Assembly (NCBI GenBank): GCA_003561145.1
Contig: PWXL01000241.1
Location: 1-9,857 of the forward strand
Source: Candidatus Atribacteria bacterium
Lineage (GTDB): Bacteria; Atribacterota; Atribacteria; Atribacterales; Atribacteraceae
DNA length: 9,857 nucleotides
Direction of reading: 5' to 3'
Positions 1-6,891 of this stretch are shown piece after piece. How positions within the stretch are numbered: the first letter of the stretch is position 1; each line of letters begins with the position of its first letter. The notes under the pieces are model-generated. The model was not told the DNA's origin. It saw only the letters and a program-made list of their open reading frames with translations, and did no database searches. A program made the position numbers and the translations under genes.

Positions 1-1310
1 CCTTTTACCAGAAGAGATTTCTGGTGTGAAAAGGCATCGAAACTATACCTGCCGTGGTAGTTGCCGATGCCGCTTTGGCCCCTGCCACCGAAGGGCAAGT
101 TATGATTAATGAAGTGGCTGAAGGTATCATTAATACAACCTCCGCCAAAGGGAATATTGCCTATCAGCCTGTCGACTGTGCCACGGTCGGTTGAAAAAAG
201 GTAGAATGCCAGTGGCTCGGGGTTCAAAGCAACTGCATCCTCTACTTCTTCCAGTCGCGAAAATTCTATGACCGGTAAAATGGGTCCAAATATCTCTTCC
301 TGCATGACAGGTGTTCTGGTGTCAGTCACTTCGAGAATGGTCGGAGATATAAAAAGCTTTTCTTGATCCAGTTCCCCGCCCGCGATGACTGTGCCATCAT
401 TCAGATAGTTTTGCAATCGATTGAAGTGTTTTTCATCGATAATTCTCCCCAGGTCAGGGCTTTTTTCAGGGTCGGTACCGTAGAAAGTCTCAAGACATTT
501 TGAGAACGAAACATAGAGAGCTTTTTTTATATCCTTATGCACCATTACATAGTCAGGAGCGATACAGGTCTGCCCCACATTAAAAAATTTACCCCAAAGG
601 ATTCTTTTTGCTGTCAGGTAGGCATTGACTCCTTTGTCGACGATACAAGGACTTTTACCGCCAAGTTCAAGGGTGATGGAGGTCAAATGTTTGGCGGCCT
701 GCTGCATAACGATCTTACCTACAGCAGAACTACCCGAGAAGAAAATTTTATCGAACTTTTTTTCCGAGAGGCTCTTCGCGGTTTCTGCATCGCCCTCTAC
801 AGCTTTTATATATTCCCCGCTAAAAGTCTCTTCAATCAGCTTCCTGATTACGGTGGAGGAGGCCGGGCTTATCTCTGAAGGTTTTACCACGCAGCAGTTC
901 CCAGCGGCGATAGCCCCGACCAGCGGTGTGAATGTTAAATAAAAAGGATAATTCCAGGGTCCGATAATCAAAGCCACACCATAAGGTTCACAGAGAATAA
1001 TGCTTTTTGAAGGGAATAAGAGGAGTGTGCTTTTTACCCTTTTCTTTTTAGCCCATTTACCGAGGTTTTTCAGAGCGAAATTGATTTCTTTGATGATCAA
1101 CCCGATCTCGGAGGCGTAGCTTTCCAACAGAGGCTTTTTCATGTCATCTTTCAAAGCAGTGAGAATTTCCTGTTCATTTCTGATGATGGCCTTTTTTAAA
1201 CTGTTGAGAGCCTCCCGCCTGAAAGCTATTTTTTTACTCGCACCGTTATGAAAAAACTGCCTTTGCTTTGCCACGATTCTTTCAGGCGTATCGATCAAAT
1301 GATCGTGCAA
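1..1310 (-). CDS. Class 3 (fatty) aldehyde dehydrogenase, C-terminus cut by window edge
   Basis: NAD(P)-dependent oxidation of an aldehyde to a carboxylic acid, probably a medium- or long-chain aldehyde. 436 complete codons are visible and the frame is open from 1394 to the left edge. Using the TTG start, the cofactor/oxyanion Asn lies in GPWNYPF (N120), a Rossmann segment reads FSGSSAVGK, the general-base Glu is E215 in LELGGK and the nucleophile is C249 in GQTCIAPDYV. This spacing matches class 3 ALDHs and Bacillus YwdH as I remember them (about 456 residues), so about 20-25 residues are missing. The end of the visible part, GIGNYHGRYSFDAFSHQK, is the family's typical C-terminal motif. No in-frame ATG exists near the start. 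TTG at 1310 has GGGAG (1320-1324) nine bases upstream and leaves a 34-nt gap to the fusion gene, so co-transcription is likely. Base composition is clearly more AT-rich than the upstream gene. The family call is secure; substrate and exact start are not. Confidence 0.93.
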   Translation of the reverse strand, partial: MHDHLIDTPERIVAKQRQFFHNGASKKIAFRREALNSLKKAIIRNEQEILTALKDDMKKPLLESYASEIGLIIKEINFALKNLGKWAKKKRVKSTLLLFPSKSIILCEPYGVALIIGPWNYPFYLTFTPLVGAIAAGNCCVVKPSEISPASSTVIRKLIEETFSGEYIKAVEGDAETAKSLSEKKFDKIFFSGSSAVGKIVMQQAAKHLTSITLELGGKSPCIVDKGVNAYLTAKRILWGKFFNVGQTCIAPDYVMVHKDIKKALYVSFSKCLETFYGTDPEKSPDLGRIIDEKHFNRLQNYLNDGTVIAGGELDQEKLFISPTILEVTDTRTPVMQEEIFGPILPVIEFSRLEEVEDAVALNPEPLAFYLFSTDRGTVDRLIGNIPFGGGCINDTFSHFINHNLPFGGRGQSGIGNYHGRYSFDAFSHQKSLLVK

Positions 1311-1344
1311 GGGTACGTTCTCCCGGTCTTCGTTTGAGTCACAA

Positions 1345-3957
1345 TCATACCCGAGCGCTGTGCGTCTGAAGCAGCCTCTGCCAGCTTTCCTCACTTAAAG
1401 GCCGATTGAAGCTTCGGAAGGCGGCGAGCTTGAAGCCGTGCTTGGCAGCCCAATACCTGGTTTGCAGAATCGTTTCGAGGGTAACCCCGGATGATCCGAG
1501 GCTGTAGTGCCTGTAATGATGCTCAAGAGCGAGCATCATCGTTTCGGCCAGGCAAGCATAAGCCAGGCCTTCTTCAAGGCCGATATCAAAGCCATAGGAA
1601 GGCAAGCCGGGCACTTCTATCCCCCCGCCGTCGATCACCAGCACGTCCGGCCGGGCCTCAGCGACCTCTTCGCTGACATTGGGCGGGCGGGAGATGTCGC
1701 ACACTATGGCCCCGCTTTTCAGGTTGCCGGCGTGAATGACCTTTTCAGTGGTGCTGGTAGCACTGATGACAAGATCGGCCCGGGGCAGGACGGAATCGAG
1801 ATCGGTGGAAAACTCGATCAGGCCTCTGCGTCGCCCTTTATCATCGACAAAGGTTTTGAAAGCTTCCATTGGGGCATCGGGCGGGGGCAGGTCGGGGCAG
1901 CCCGCAAGCAGGTTACCCATACTACATGGTTTCAGCGGTAGGTCCTGCTGCAGCAGCGCCGCCTGGTAACGGTAGATTTCGGCAGCCAACAGATGCATTC
2001 TTTTGCTTGAGGTTTGATTGTTCGGGGTGCCTATAAGGATCATGTGGGGCACGGTTTCAGAGAGCAGCAGGGCGATGCCCCGGCCAATTGAACCGGTCGC
2101 CCCGACAATGGCCGCGGGGATCTTTGATCGGTCAATATGCATTTTTTCGGTAGCCGTGTTGACCGCATCGACTGCGGCAACCACTGTATAACTATTGCCG
2201 GTGGTAATGGGCACCCCTTCGTTTTTCAGGTAAAGTCCGCCCATTGAGGCGACGGCGGTAAAAGCACCAAGTCCAACGATACGCGCTCCCCGTTTGCGGG
2301 CCAAGGCTACGGCAGCTTTGAGTTCAGCCAGGGCTTCCTGGCGTGGCATCTCAATTAAATCGTCGGTTGTCCGGGGCAGGGCGATGAATTCACCATAGGC
2401 CTTACAGCCGCCCACCGAGTGGACCTTTGTCCTGCCGATAACAAATGGTTCGATCAGACCGCCAAACTTTTCGGTCAGCTCGGCCAGTTCTTCTTCGGTG
2501 AAGGCAAGAAGGCTGTTATCAAATTGGTGGTAGCTTTTTAAATCTAAGCCGTGGATCAGGAAAGCAAAGCGGCCCTCTTCAGTGTTTCCATCCGGAAAAA
2601 TCTTATTAGCCGGATAGGGCACAAACGATGGATAACTTTTTTCATTTTGGGATCGGACCAGGTAGGAAAGAAAACGAGCAGTATTGCCTTTGCGGAGTAC
2701 CTCCAGCATCGCTTCCAGCCCAGCCAGGGCTTTACTGCACTGCTCTTCACTGATCGTCAAAGGGGGCTCGATACCGATGACGGCATTACCGTTCAGGGTG
2801 GGTGCGACCCGAATCTTTTCCACGTTGAGCAGGTACGAGGAAATGGCTGGAGTAAGCAGCTCCTGTTCGGCCATCACCCCCAGGAGACTGCCCGGAAACT
2901 GGTCACGATCCATGTTGAATTCAAGGCCCAGCATCAGTCCACGTCCGCGCACCCCCCTGATCAGGTCAGGATAACGCTGTTGTAGTTCGAACAAGCCGGA
3001 TTTAAAATACTTGCCTCTCCTGCACACCTGCCGGAGCAGGCTTCCGTTTTCCGCAGTAAGAATTTCAAGCACCTTCAGGCCGACCCGGCAAGCCAGGGAG
3101 TTACCGGCAAAGGTGGAAGAATGCTTCAGGGCAAAGTCTTCGTTGTAAGCATTCTTACTGCTCAGGCAGGCACCGACGGGTATAATCCCGCCGCCAAGAG
3201 CCTTAGCCAGGACCATTACGTCGGGCGCTACTTTTTCCTGCTCGCAGGCAAAAAGGGTACCGGTGCGTCCCAGCCCGGTCTGTACTTCATCGAAAACCAG
3301 GAGCACACCGTACTTCTTACAGATCTCCTTTGCCGCGGCCAGGTACCCGGCTGGAGGCTCAACAATTCCGCCTTCGCCCTGTATCGGCTCAACGATACAG
3401 GCGGCGTAATAATCGGGGTGGGATTTGAGTTCCGACTCCAGAGCAGCAGCATCGCCAAAGACAATGTGATGAAAATGCTCGGCCGGGGCGCCGAAAGGGG
3501 ACTGGTATTTCTGATTGCCCGTTGCCGAAAGAGCACCGAAAGTCTTACCGTGAAAGCTGTTTTCTGTAGCAAGGATGCCTGGTCGGCCGGTACAGGAGCG
3601 GCACAGTTTGATCGCCGCTTCGACTGCTTCGGCCCCGCTGTTGGTGAAGGTAACATATTCCAGTCCATCCGGGGCAACTTCGACCAGGCGACGAGCCAGT
3701 TCGCCTGCGGCATCAAGGGCCGACGGCTGAATAAAGCTCGGCTCTCCGGAGTCGCGAAAGCGTTGTATTTCCTCCCATATGAACGAGGGATTGTGCCCAA
3801 AGGGCAGAGCCCCGTAAGCGGCGACGCAGTCGAGGTAGCAGTTGCCCTCTTTATCAAAAAGCAGGCAGTCTTCTCCCCGCACATATTTCTTATCGAGCTT
3901 GATGCTTTCGAGCATATCGCCCAGATACGGGTTAACATAACGGGTAAATAAATTCAT
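1345..3957 (-). CDS. Fusion of class III PLP aminotransferase and AAR-like acyl-ACP/acyl-CoA reductase
   Basis: 870 residues with two complete catalytic modules. Residues about 1-425 form a class III aminotransferase: phosphate/ring contacts SGAEA (from S107) and FHG (H136), PLP-pyridine Asp D223 in FDEVQTG, Schiff-base Lys K252 in LAKALGGG, and T282 in STFAGN. By memory it resembles putrescine/diamine aminotransferases (YgjG type) more than glutamate-semialdehyde mutase. After a linker (about 425-460), residues about 460-855 resemble cyanobacterial long-chain acyl-ACP reductase: GLGAF (562-566), TTGNSYT (585-591), nucleotide-binding GATGSIG (619-625), DISRPPNV, IDGGGIE, and YACLAETM with C802 at the place of the AAR acyl-thioester Cys, ending in AAKHGF. 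The reductase part is longer than AAR (about 340 residues) because of a Pro-rich insert near 681-719. The ATG at 3957 is preferred over 3984 because GGGAGGA (3964-3970) lies six bases before it. The inferred role is interconversion of acyl thioester, aldehyde and amine; substrates are unknown. Confidence 0.9.
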   Translation of the reverse strand: MNLFTRYVNPYLGDMLESIKLDKKYVRGEDCLLFDKEGNCYLDCVAAYGALPFGHNPSFIWEEIQRFRDSGEPSFIQPSALDAAGELARRLVEVAPDGLEYVTFTNSGAEAVEAAIKLCRSCTGRPGILATENSFHGKTFGALSATGNQKYQSPFGAPAEHFHHIVFGDAAALESELKSHPDYYAACIVEPIQGEGGIVEPPAGYLAAAKEICKKYGVLLVFDEVQTGLGRTGTLFACEQEKVAPDVMVLAKALGGGIIPVGACLSSKNAYNEDFALKHSSTFAGNSLACRVGLKVLEILTAENGSLLRQVCRRGKYFKSGLFELQQRYPDLIRGVRGRGLMLGLEFNMDRDQFPGSLLGVMAEQELLTPAISSYLLNVEKIRVAPTLNGNAVIGIEPPLTISEEQCSKALAGLEAMLEVLRKGNTARFLSYLVRSQNEKSYPSFVPYPANKIFPDGNTEEGRFAFLIHGLDLKSYHQFDNSLLAFTEEELAELTEKFGGLIEPFVIGRTKVHSVGGCKAYGEFIALPRTTDDLIEMPRQEALAELKAAVALARKRGARIVGLGAFTAVASMGGLYLKNEGVPITTGNSYTVVAAVDAVNTATEKMHIDRSKIPAAIVGATGSIGRGIALLLSETVPHMILIGTPNNQTSSKRMHLLAAEIYRYQAALLQQDLPLKPCSMGNLLAGCPDLPPPDAPMEAFKTFVDDKGRRRGLIEFSTDLDSVLPRADLVISATSTTEKVIHAGNLKSGAIVCDISRPPNVSEEVAEARPDVLVIDGGGIEVPGLPSYGFDIGLEEGLAYACLAETMMLALEHHYRHYSLGSSGVTLETILQTRYWAAKHGFKLAAFRSFNRPLSEESWQRLLQTHSARV

Positions 3958-3963
3958 GCACGG

Positions 3964-3970
3964 TCCTCCC
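3964..3970 (-). promoter_or_regulatory. Ribosome binding site that fixes the fusion-gene start
   Basis: On the minus strand GGGAGGA is followed by six bases (CCGTGC) and then ATG at 3957. In-frame ATGs at 3984 and 3972 lie upstream of or inside this site and have no comparable site of their own, so translation most likely begins at 3957. Confidence 0.8.
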
Positions 3971-4144
3971 ATCGCTATGTGCATATGTATACGTAAATCA
4001 ATGTTTTAGAAAAGCGTTGAGCAGGGACATTCCCCTGGCGTACACGATTTCGAGTTCAATCCGGGTCCCATCCTGATCCGCAGGCAGGAAACTCCGGGTT
4101 CTTTGCCATTTTTGAAATACACTATCTTATCTTACCCGAAATCA

Positions 4145-4174
4145 CCCTCAACTCTCAATACTCAACTACTCAAC
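4145..4174 (-). repeat. Short direct repeats of a GTTGAGTA-type unit
   Basis: On the plus strand TACTCAAC occurs twice in exact tandem (4159-4166 and 4167-4174), preceded by two degenerate units containing CTCAA at 4154 and 4147. Unit spacing is 7, 7 and 8 bases. It lies in the gap downstream of the gene ending at 4220. A related tandem lies at 7844-7856. Function is unknown; replication slippage of a simple sequence is the simplest explanation. Confidence 0.7.
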
Positions 4175-4219
4175 AGCTTTTTCATTCCCCGCTTCACCAT
4201 CATGATGAGTGGGAACTCC

Positions 4220-5125
4220 TCACAGATGTATGATACGGGGGGCAAACCCTATGTGTTGCATGAGTTGCAGGTATTCCTCGGGCAAGATATCCTCTGGTTT
4301 TTTCTCCAAAAGTGCCACAAAAATGGCCTGTAAAACGTTAGCCCCGAAAGAACGTCCATTCATATCCGGCGTTGTGGTCACCAGGGTTTTTACCCCCGCT
4401 GTTCTGAGTTCCTCTATATCTTGGGTGGTGACCGAATTGGTGATAAGAATTTTTCCAGGCAGCCGCTTCGGCCGAAAGCGTTTGATAAACAAAAAATCTC
4501 CCCCGATAATTGCCGCGTGTTCGAAATAGCGGGGGAAACGCCCCCGCTGTTCGTCCTGTTTGGCGCCGGTCGGATACAGAACATTAAAGGGCAGACGGCG
4601 CAGTACCGGCATCATCAACACCGAGAGCAGCCGTAACGTCCACAATCTCCGTAGTGCGATAGGAATGCCGAGTGCAAAGGGCATGTCTCCGATGAGCAAC
4701 CGGCATCCCTCCCTCGATAAACCCTCTGCCAAACCATAGCGGTCCATCCCACTCATGAACAAGGCTGTCTTGCCAGCCAATTCCATACCGGCACATTCTA
4801 CAAGATAGCGAGGTATTTCCTTCTCCCATACCTGTTTGAGCTCCCCGCCGTCGACTACAGGAGTGTGGTGGACACCCCGCAGCAGGCGGGCCACGTCTTT
4901 TATGAGGTAACGGTATTTTCCCGCCCGCAGGTAAAGATCCACCCCTCCTAGTCCAAACACATCCACCTTTCCATCAAATTCCCTCAGCGTCCGGGCAAAA
5001 GCGGTTTTATCGCCATCCATTCCCACCCGGTCAACGACCACCCGAACACCTAAAAGATCGAGGATAACCCGGTGGTTGCGCCGGGAAGAACCGAGACTGA
5101 CGCTAAGAATCCTTTTTTCCTTCAT
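4220..5125 (-). CDS. Conserved protein of uncertain function (family often labelled 'quinate 5-dehydrogenase')
   Basis: 301 residues, probably soluble, with no signal peptide. The recognisable pattern (VSLGSSRRNHRV at 8-20, GLGGVDLYL at 58-66, PVVDGG at 89-94, FMSGMDRYGLAEGL at 123-136, GDMPFALG at 146-153, NVLYPTGAKQ at 181-190) matches, from memory, a Clostridial family that databases label quinate 5-dehydrogenase. I see no standard GxGxxG dinucleotide site and no shikimate-dehydrogenase signature, so I would not assign that reaction. The C-terminal part (TNSVTTQDIEELRTAGVKTLVTTTP) reads like an alternating strand-helix fold. The start is ATG 5125, with GGAAG six bases upstream; it overlaps the bactofilin gene by 23 nt, which suggests translational coupling. 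A GTG at 5161 is possible but has GAAGG directly against it. It is the last gene of the panT-coaX operon. Confidence 0.85.
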   Translation of the reverse strand: MKEKRILSVSLGSSRRNHRVILDLLGVRVVVDRVGMDGDKTAFARTLREFDGKVDVFGLGGVDLYLRAGKYRYLIKDVARLLRGVHHTPVVDGGELKQVWEKEIPRYLVECAGMELAGKTALFMSGMDRYGLAEGLSREGCRLLIGDMPFALGIPIALRRLWTLRLLSVLMMPVLRRLPFNVLYPTGAKQDEQRGRFPRYFEHAAIIGGDFLFIKRFRPKRLPGKILITNSVTTQDIEELRTAGVKTLVTTTPDMNGRSFGANVLQAIFVALLEKKPEDILPEEYLQLMQHIGFAPRIIHL

Positions 5126-5477
5126 CGCCGTCTTCCGTGTAATGGGGAAAAGCGATACCACCTTCGAACGTCACCCCTGGTTCCAAAGCAATCGCATCAG
5201 CCATGACGAATCCTTCAATCACCGCGCTTTTACGGCATAACGCACGCTGTGTTCGTGTAAACCCCTTCAGGGTTCCCCAAACCTCGAGTTCTTCCACCCG
5301 GCTATCGGCAGACAACTCTCCTTGCCGCGTTACCACCAGTTGGCTACATTCCACCCTCCCCTGATATTTTCCCTGTATCAAAATAGTTACCGGCCCGCTG
5401 ACAGTTCCATGCACGCTGGAGCGACCTCCAAAGACAGTGACATCAAGGGTTTGTTCATGTTCTCTTGTTGAGGTCAT
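5103..5477 (-). CDS. Small bactofilin-family protein
   Basis: 124 residues. Residues about 12-105 consist almost wholly of short repeating beta turns of the bactofilin type (GPVTILIQGKYQGRVEC, then LVVTRQGELSADSRVEELEVWGTLKGF, then VIEGFVMADAIALEPGVTFEGGI), with hydrophobic residues alternating with Gly turns as in a right-handed beta-helix. Bactofilins polymerise without nucleotide into filaments that scaffold cell-wall enzymes or other proteins near the membrane. The flanking tails are short and charged (TSTREHEQ at the start, EDGDEGKKDS at the end), as usual for unstructured bactofilin ends. There is no membrane segment. The ATG at 5477 lies inside the end of coaX (23-nt overlap), and the gene's own end overlaps the next start by 23 nt, so all three are probably coupled. 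The upstream site AAGGA is weak and distant, which fits re-initiation. Its role in this operon is not clear. Confidence 0.88.
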   Translation of the reverse strand: MTSTREHEQTLDVTVFGGRSSVHGTVSGPVTILIQGKYQGRVECSQLVVTRQGELSADSRVEELEVWGTLKGFTRTQRALCRKSAVIEGFVMADAIALEPGVTFEGGIAFPHYTEDGDEGKKDS

Positions 5478-6222
5478 AAATAATTCTCAGTCCTTCCAGG
5501 GTTAAAAAAGGGTCGTAATAATTAATGAAATCGCAGTGCCTCCATAACATCTTTCCCCATCCCCCCGTTCCCACCACAGTCACAGGGGGGGAAAGAATTG
5601 TTTTTATACGTCCCACCATTTCCCTGCATATACCCAACTGACCTTGGAACAGGCCCACGTGGACAGCCTCCACGGTGTTTCGGCCTATGGGTTCTCCAGG
5701 TACCTCGAAACCCACGCGGGGGAGCTTGGCGGTCTTTTCATACAGTGCTTCGGCAGAAATTGCTATTCCCGGAGCGATAGCACCACCAAGGTACTCTCCG
5801 GCGGCCGTTACCGCACAAAATGTCGTCGCCGTTCCGAAATCAATAATGATCAAATTTCCCCCATAGCGGTGCATGGCTCCCACCGCGTTTGCTATACGGT
5901 CAGCACCCACTTCCTTGGGTTCTGCACGAATAGAAAGACCCGTGCGGACACCCGGACCAAGGGAAAGAAAGGAAATTTTCCAACGTTCGGTGAAAAGCTC
6001 CTGCAGAGTATCACCCACCGGAGGGACAACACAGGAGAGAACAGCATCTTGAATATCCTGGGCTGTAATACTCTTTTCCGCCAGGAGCCCTGCACACAAA
6101 AAGCCCCATTCATCGGCGGTGCGGCGTGATGAAGAAGTAACCCGCCAGTTGGCAAGCAATGTATGTCCCTCAAATATACCAAAAGTAGTATGTGTATTCC
6201 CCACGTCGAGCGCTAATAACAC
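5455..6222 (-). CDS. coaX: Type III pantothenate kinase
   Basis: 255 residues, the usual CoaX length. It phosphorylates pantothenate with ATP to 4'-phosphopantothenate, the first step of CoA synthesis; the family needs a monovalent cation and is not feedback-inhibited by CoA. Visible motifs are the phosphate-binding DVGNTHTTFG (6-15), catalytic Asp D108 in GADRIAN, the second ASKHA phosphate/cation segment IIDFGTATTF (126-135, D128), GGAIAPG (146-152), N182TVEA, and C-terminal TLEGLRIIYD (241-250). The start is GTG at 6222, directly after the stop codon of the S-component gene, with GGGGAGG (6232-6238) nine bases upstream inside that gene. The 3' end overlaps the bactofilin gene. Adjacency to a vitamin S component supports joint uptake and trapping of pantothenate. 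Confidence 0.97.
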   Translation of the reverse strand: MLLALDVGNTHTTFGIFEGHTLLANWRVTSSSRRTADEWGFLCAGLLAEKSITAQDIQDAVLSCVVPPVGDTLQELFTERWKISFLSLGPGVRTGLSIRAEPKEVGADRIANAVGAMHRYGGNLIIIDFGTATTFCAVTAAGEYLGGAIAPGIAISAEALYEKTAKLPRVGFEVPGEPIGRNTVEAVHVGLFQGQLGICREMVGRIKTILSPPVTVVGTGGWGKMLWRHCDFINYYDPFLTLEGLRIIYDLNKRT

Positions 6223-6735
6223 TTAAACATACCTCCCCTGCCTGTTCAAAAGCCGGATCACCGGCAGGACGATCACCGCGGAAAGAATCAATTCGAGCGT
6301 GCCGTTCAGGGCAATCACCGGTGCTACCACTTCCCAGGAAAGATCCTGAAAAGCCAGGGCCAATCCTAACACACCATAGGTGTTGACCCCGGTAGCACCC
6401 AAGGCACTGATAATGACAGCTTTATCACTTTTACCACCTTGTATCCACAGGAAATGAGCTACCACCCCGATAAACACTCGGGGAAGAAAACAGGCAACAA
6501 GATTCACCCCCAGGGCAAGAAAAAACGGAATTGTTGCGAAAGCGAGTACCAGCCCAAGTATCGCACCAACCAGTGGCCCCGCTAAAATTCCTCCCACTAT
6601 GGTGGGAATATGCACAGTTGTAGCCGAACCAGCGATATTTGGTACCGGAATAAGCCCGGCTGGTGTCATCACAAGAACGATCGACACTGCCGCCAAAACA
6701 GCGGCTATTACAAGCTGCCTGGTAGAAAAGAGCAT
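6223..6735 (-). CDS. panT: ECF transporter S component, probably for pantothenate
   Basis: 170 residues, almost entirely hydrophobic with about six membrane segments and short loops, typical of ECF S components (substrate-binding membrane subunits that share an energising module encoded elsewhere). The first helix carries Ala-rich small-residue spacing (AAVLAAVS) of the kind used for docking to the T component. The segment HIPTIVGGILAGPLVGAILGLV is the characteristic S-component loop/helix. Specificity for pantothenate is inferred only from the abutting coaX and from the recalled linkage of PanT-type S components to CoA genes; riboflavin or another vitamin cannot be excluded by sequence. The start at ATG 6735 is chosen because GGAGGTGA (6744-6751) lies eight bases before it; ATG 6744 and GTG 6747 are too close to that site. 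A structured leader precedes it. Confidence 0.88.
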   Translation of the reverse strand: MLFSTRQLVIAAVLAAVSIVLVMTPAGLIPVPNIAGSATTVHIPTIVGGILAGPLVGAILGLVLAFATIPFFLALGVNLVACFLPRVFIGVVAHFLWIQGGKSDKAVIISALGATGVNTYGVLGLALAFQDLSWEVVAPVIALNGTLELILSAVIVLPVIRLLNRQGRYV

Positions 6736-6743
6736 ATCCAACA

Positions 6744-6751
6744 TCACCTCC
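6744..6751 (-). promoter_or_regulatory. Strong ribosome binding site of the S-component gene
   Basis: Minus strand GGAGGTGA is an eight-base match to the 16S anti-Shine-Dalgarno, eight bases before ATG 6735. Its first base is also the outer base of the second leader hairpin, so hairpin formation could affect ribosome access. Confidence 0.8.
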
Positions 6752-6826
6752 GTTCCGGTTCCCGAGAAGGATACCGGACGTTTTCACAAGCGTTCATACT
6801 GCTCACCGCCCGGCAGGGGTCGGTGG
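6751..6826 (-). promoter_or_regulatory. Tandem bulged-A hairpins in the leader of the pantothenate operon (pan-motif-like)
   Basis: Two hairpins read on the minus strand share one plan. The first is C, CACCG, bulged A, CCC, loop CTGCC, GGG, CGGTG, bulged A, G (6826-6802). The second is CG, TCCGGT, bulged A, TCC, loop TTCTCG, GGA, ACCGGA, bulged A, CG (6780-6751). Each has one unpaired A on the 5' side above a 5-6 bp helix and one on the 3' side below it. I recall the published pan RNA motif as a stem-loop with two conserved bulged adenosines, often in tandem, in leaders of pantothenate genes. The context here, pantothenate kinase and a probable pantothenate transporter, fits. The match to the exact consensus cannot be checked here. 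The second hairpin ends at the ribosome binding site, suggesting translational control. Confidence 0.55.
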
Positions 6827-6891
6827 AACTCCCAACAGCCTGGAGAGACAAGGCGTCAAAACAGCTAAAAGGTATTTGGGTATATCTCGCA

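Larger units (their letters stand above)
3958..4219 (-). other. Intergenic gap between the conserved uncertain gene and the fusion gene
   Basis: 262 bases without a credible gene. It holds four short direct repeats (4147-4173) and a small inverted repeat on the minus strand, CAGGG-GAATGT-CCCTG (about 4021-4037), that has no U-tract and so is not a convincing terminator. The gene ending at 4220 has no clear intrinsic terminator after it. Possible -10 elements (TAAGAT near 4125, TATACAT near 3990) lack good -35 partners. I therefore cannot say whether the fusion gene has its own promoter or is read through from upstream. Confidence 0.6.

Noticed and set aside
537..942. Two overlapping plus-strand open frames opposite the aldehyde dehydrogenase
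   Set aside because: They lie antisense to the conserved ALDH catalytic region, which translates without interruption; neither resembles a protein family.
3121..3951. Long open frame (276 codons) on the plus strand opposite the aminotransferase domain
   Set aside because: It is antisense to an unmistakable aminotransferase coding region, has no family resemblance, and is explained by GC-rich codon bias leaving the opposite frame open.
3958..3984. ATG at 3984 as the start of the fusion protein
   Set aside because: The extra nine residues would be encoded across the GGGAGGA ribosome site that properly serves ATG 3957.
4061..4074. Minus-strand AGGATGGGACCCGG resembling a T-box core (TGGNACCNCG)
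   Set aside because: One key position differs, no Stem I or specifier region is visible upstream, and the following CAGGG/CCCTG hairpin has no U-tract. The downstream gene is also not an amino-acid gene. Treated as a chance match.
4045..4075. Plus-strand GAGTTCAATCCGGGTCCCA resembling a tRNA T-arm and 3' end
   Set aside because: The bases flanking the TTCAATC loop do not pair as a T-stem, and no acceptor, D or anticodon arms can be built.
4080..4102. Plus-strand GCAGGAAACTCCGGGTTC resembling the RNase P RNA AGAGGAAAGTCCGGGCTC segment
   Set aside because: The gap is too short for RNase P RNA and none of the other conserved segments is present.
5126..5161. GTG start at 5161 for the conserved uncertain protein
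   Set aside because: GAAGG lies directly against the GTG with no spacing, whereas ATG 5125 has GGAAG six bases upstream and gives an N-terminus (MKEKRILSVS) typical of a soluble protein.
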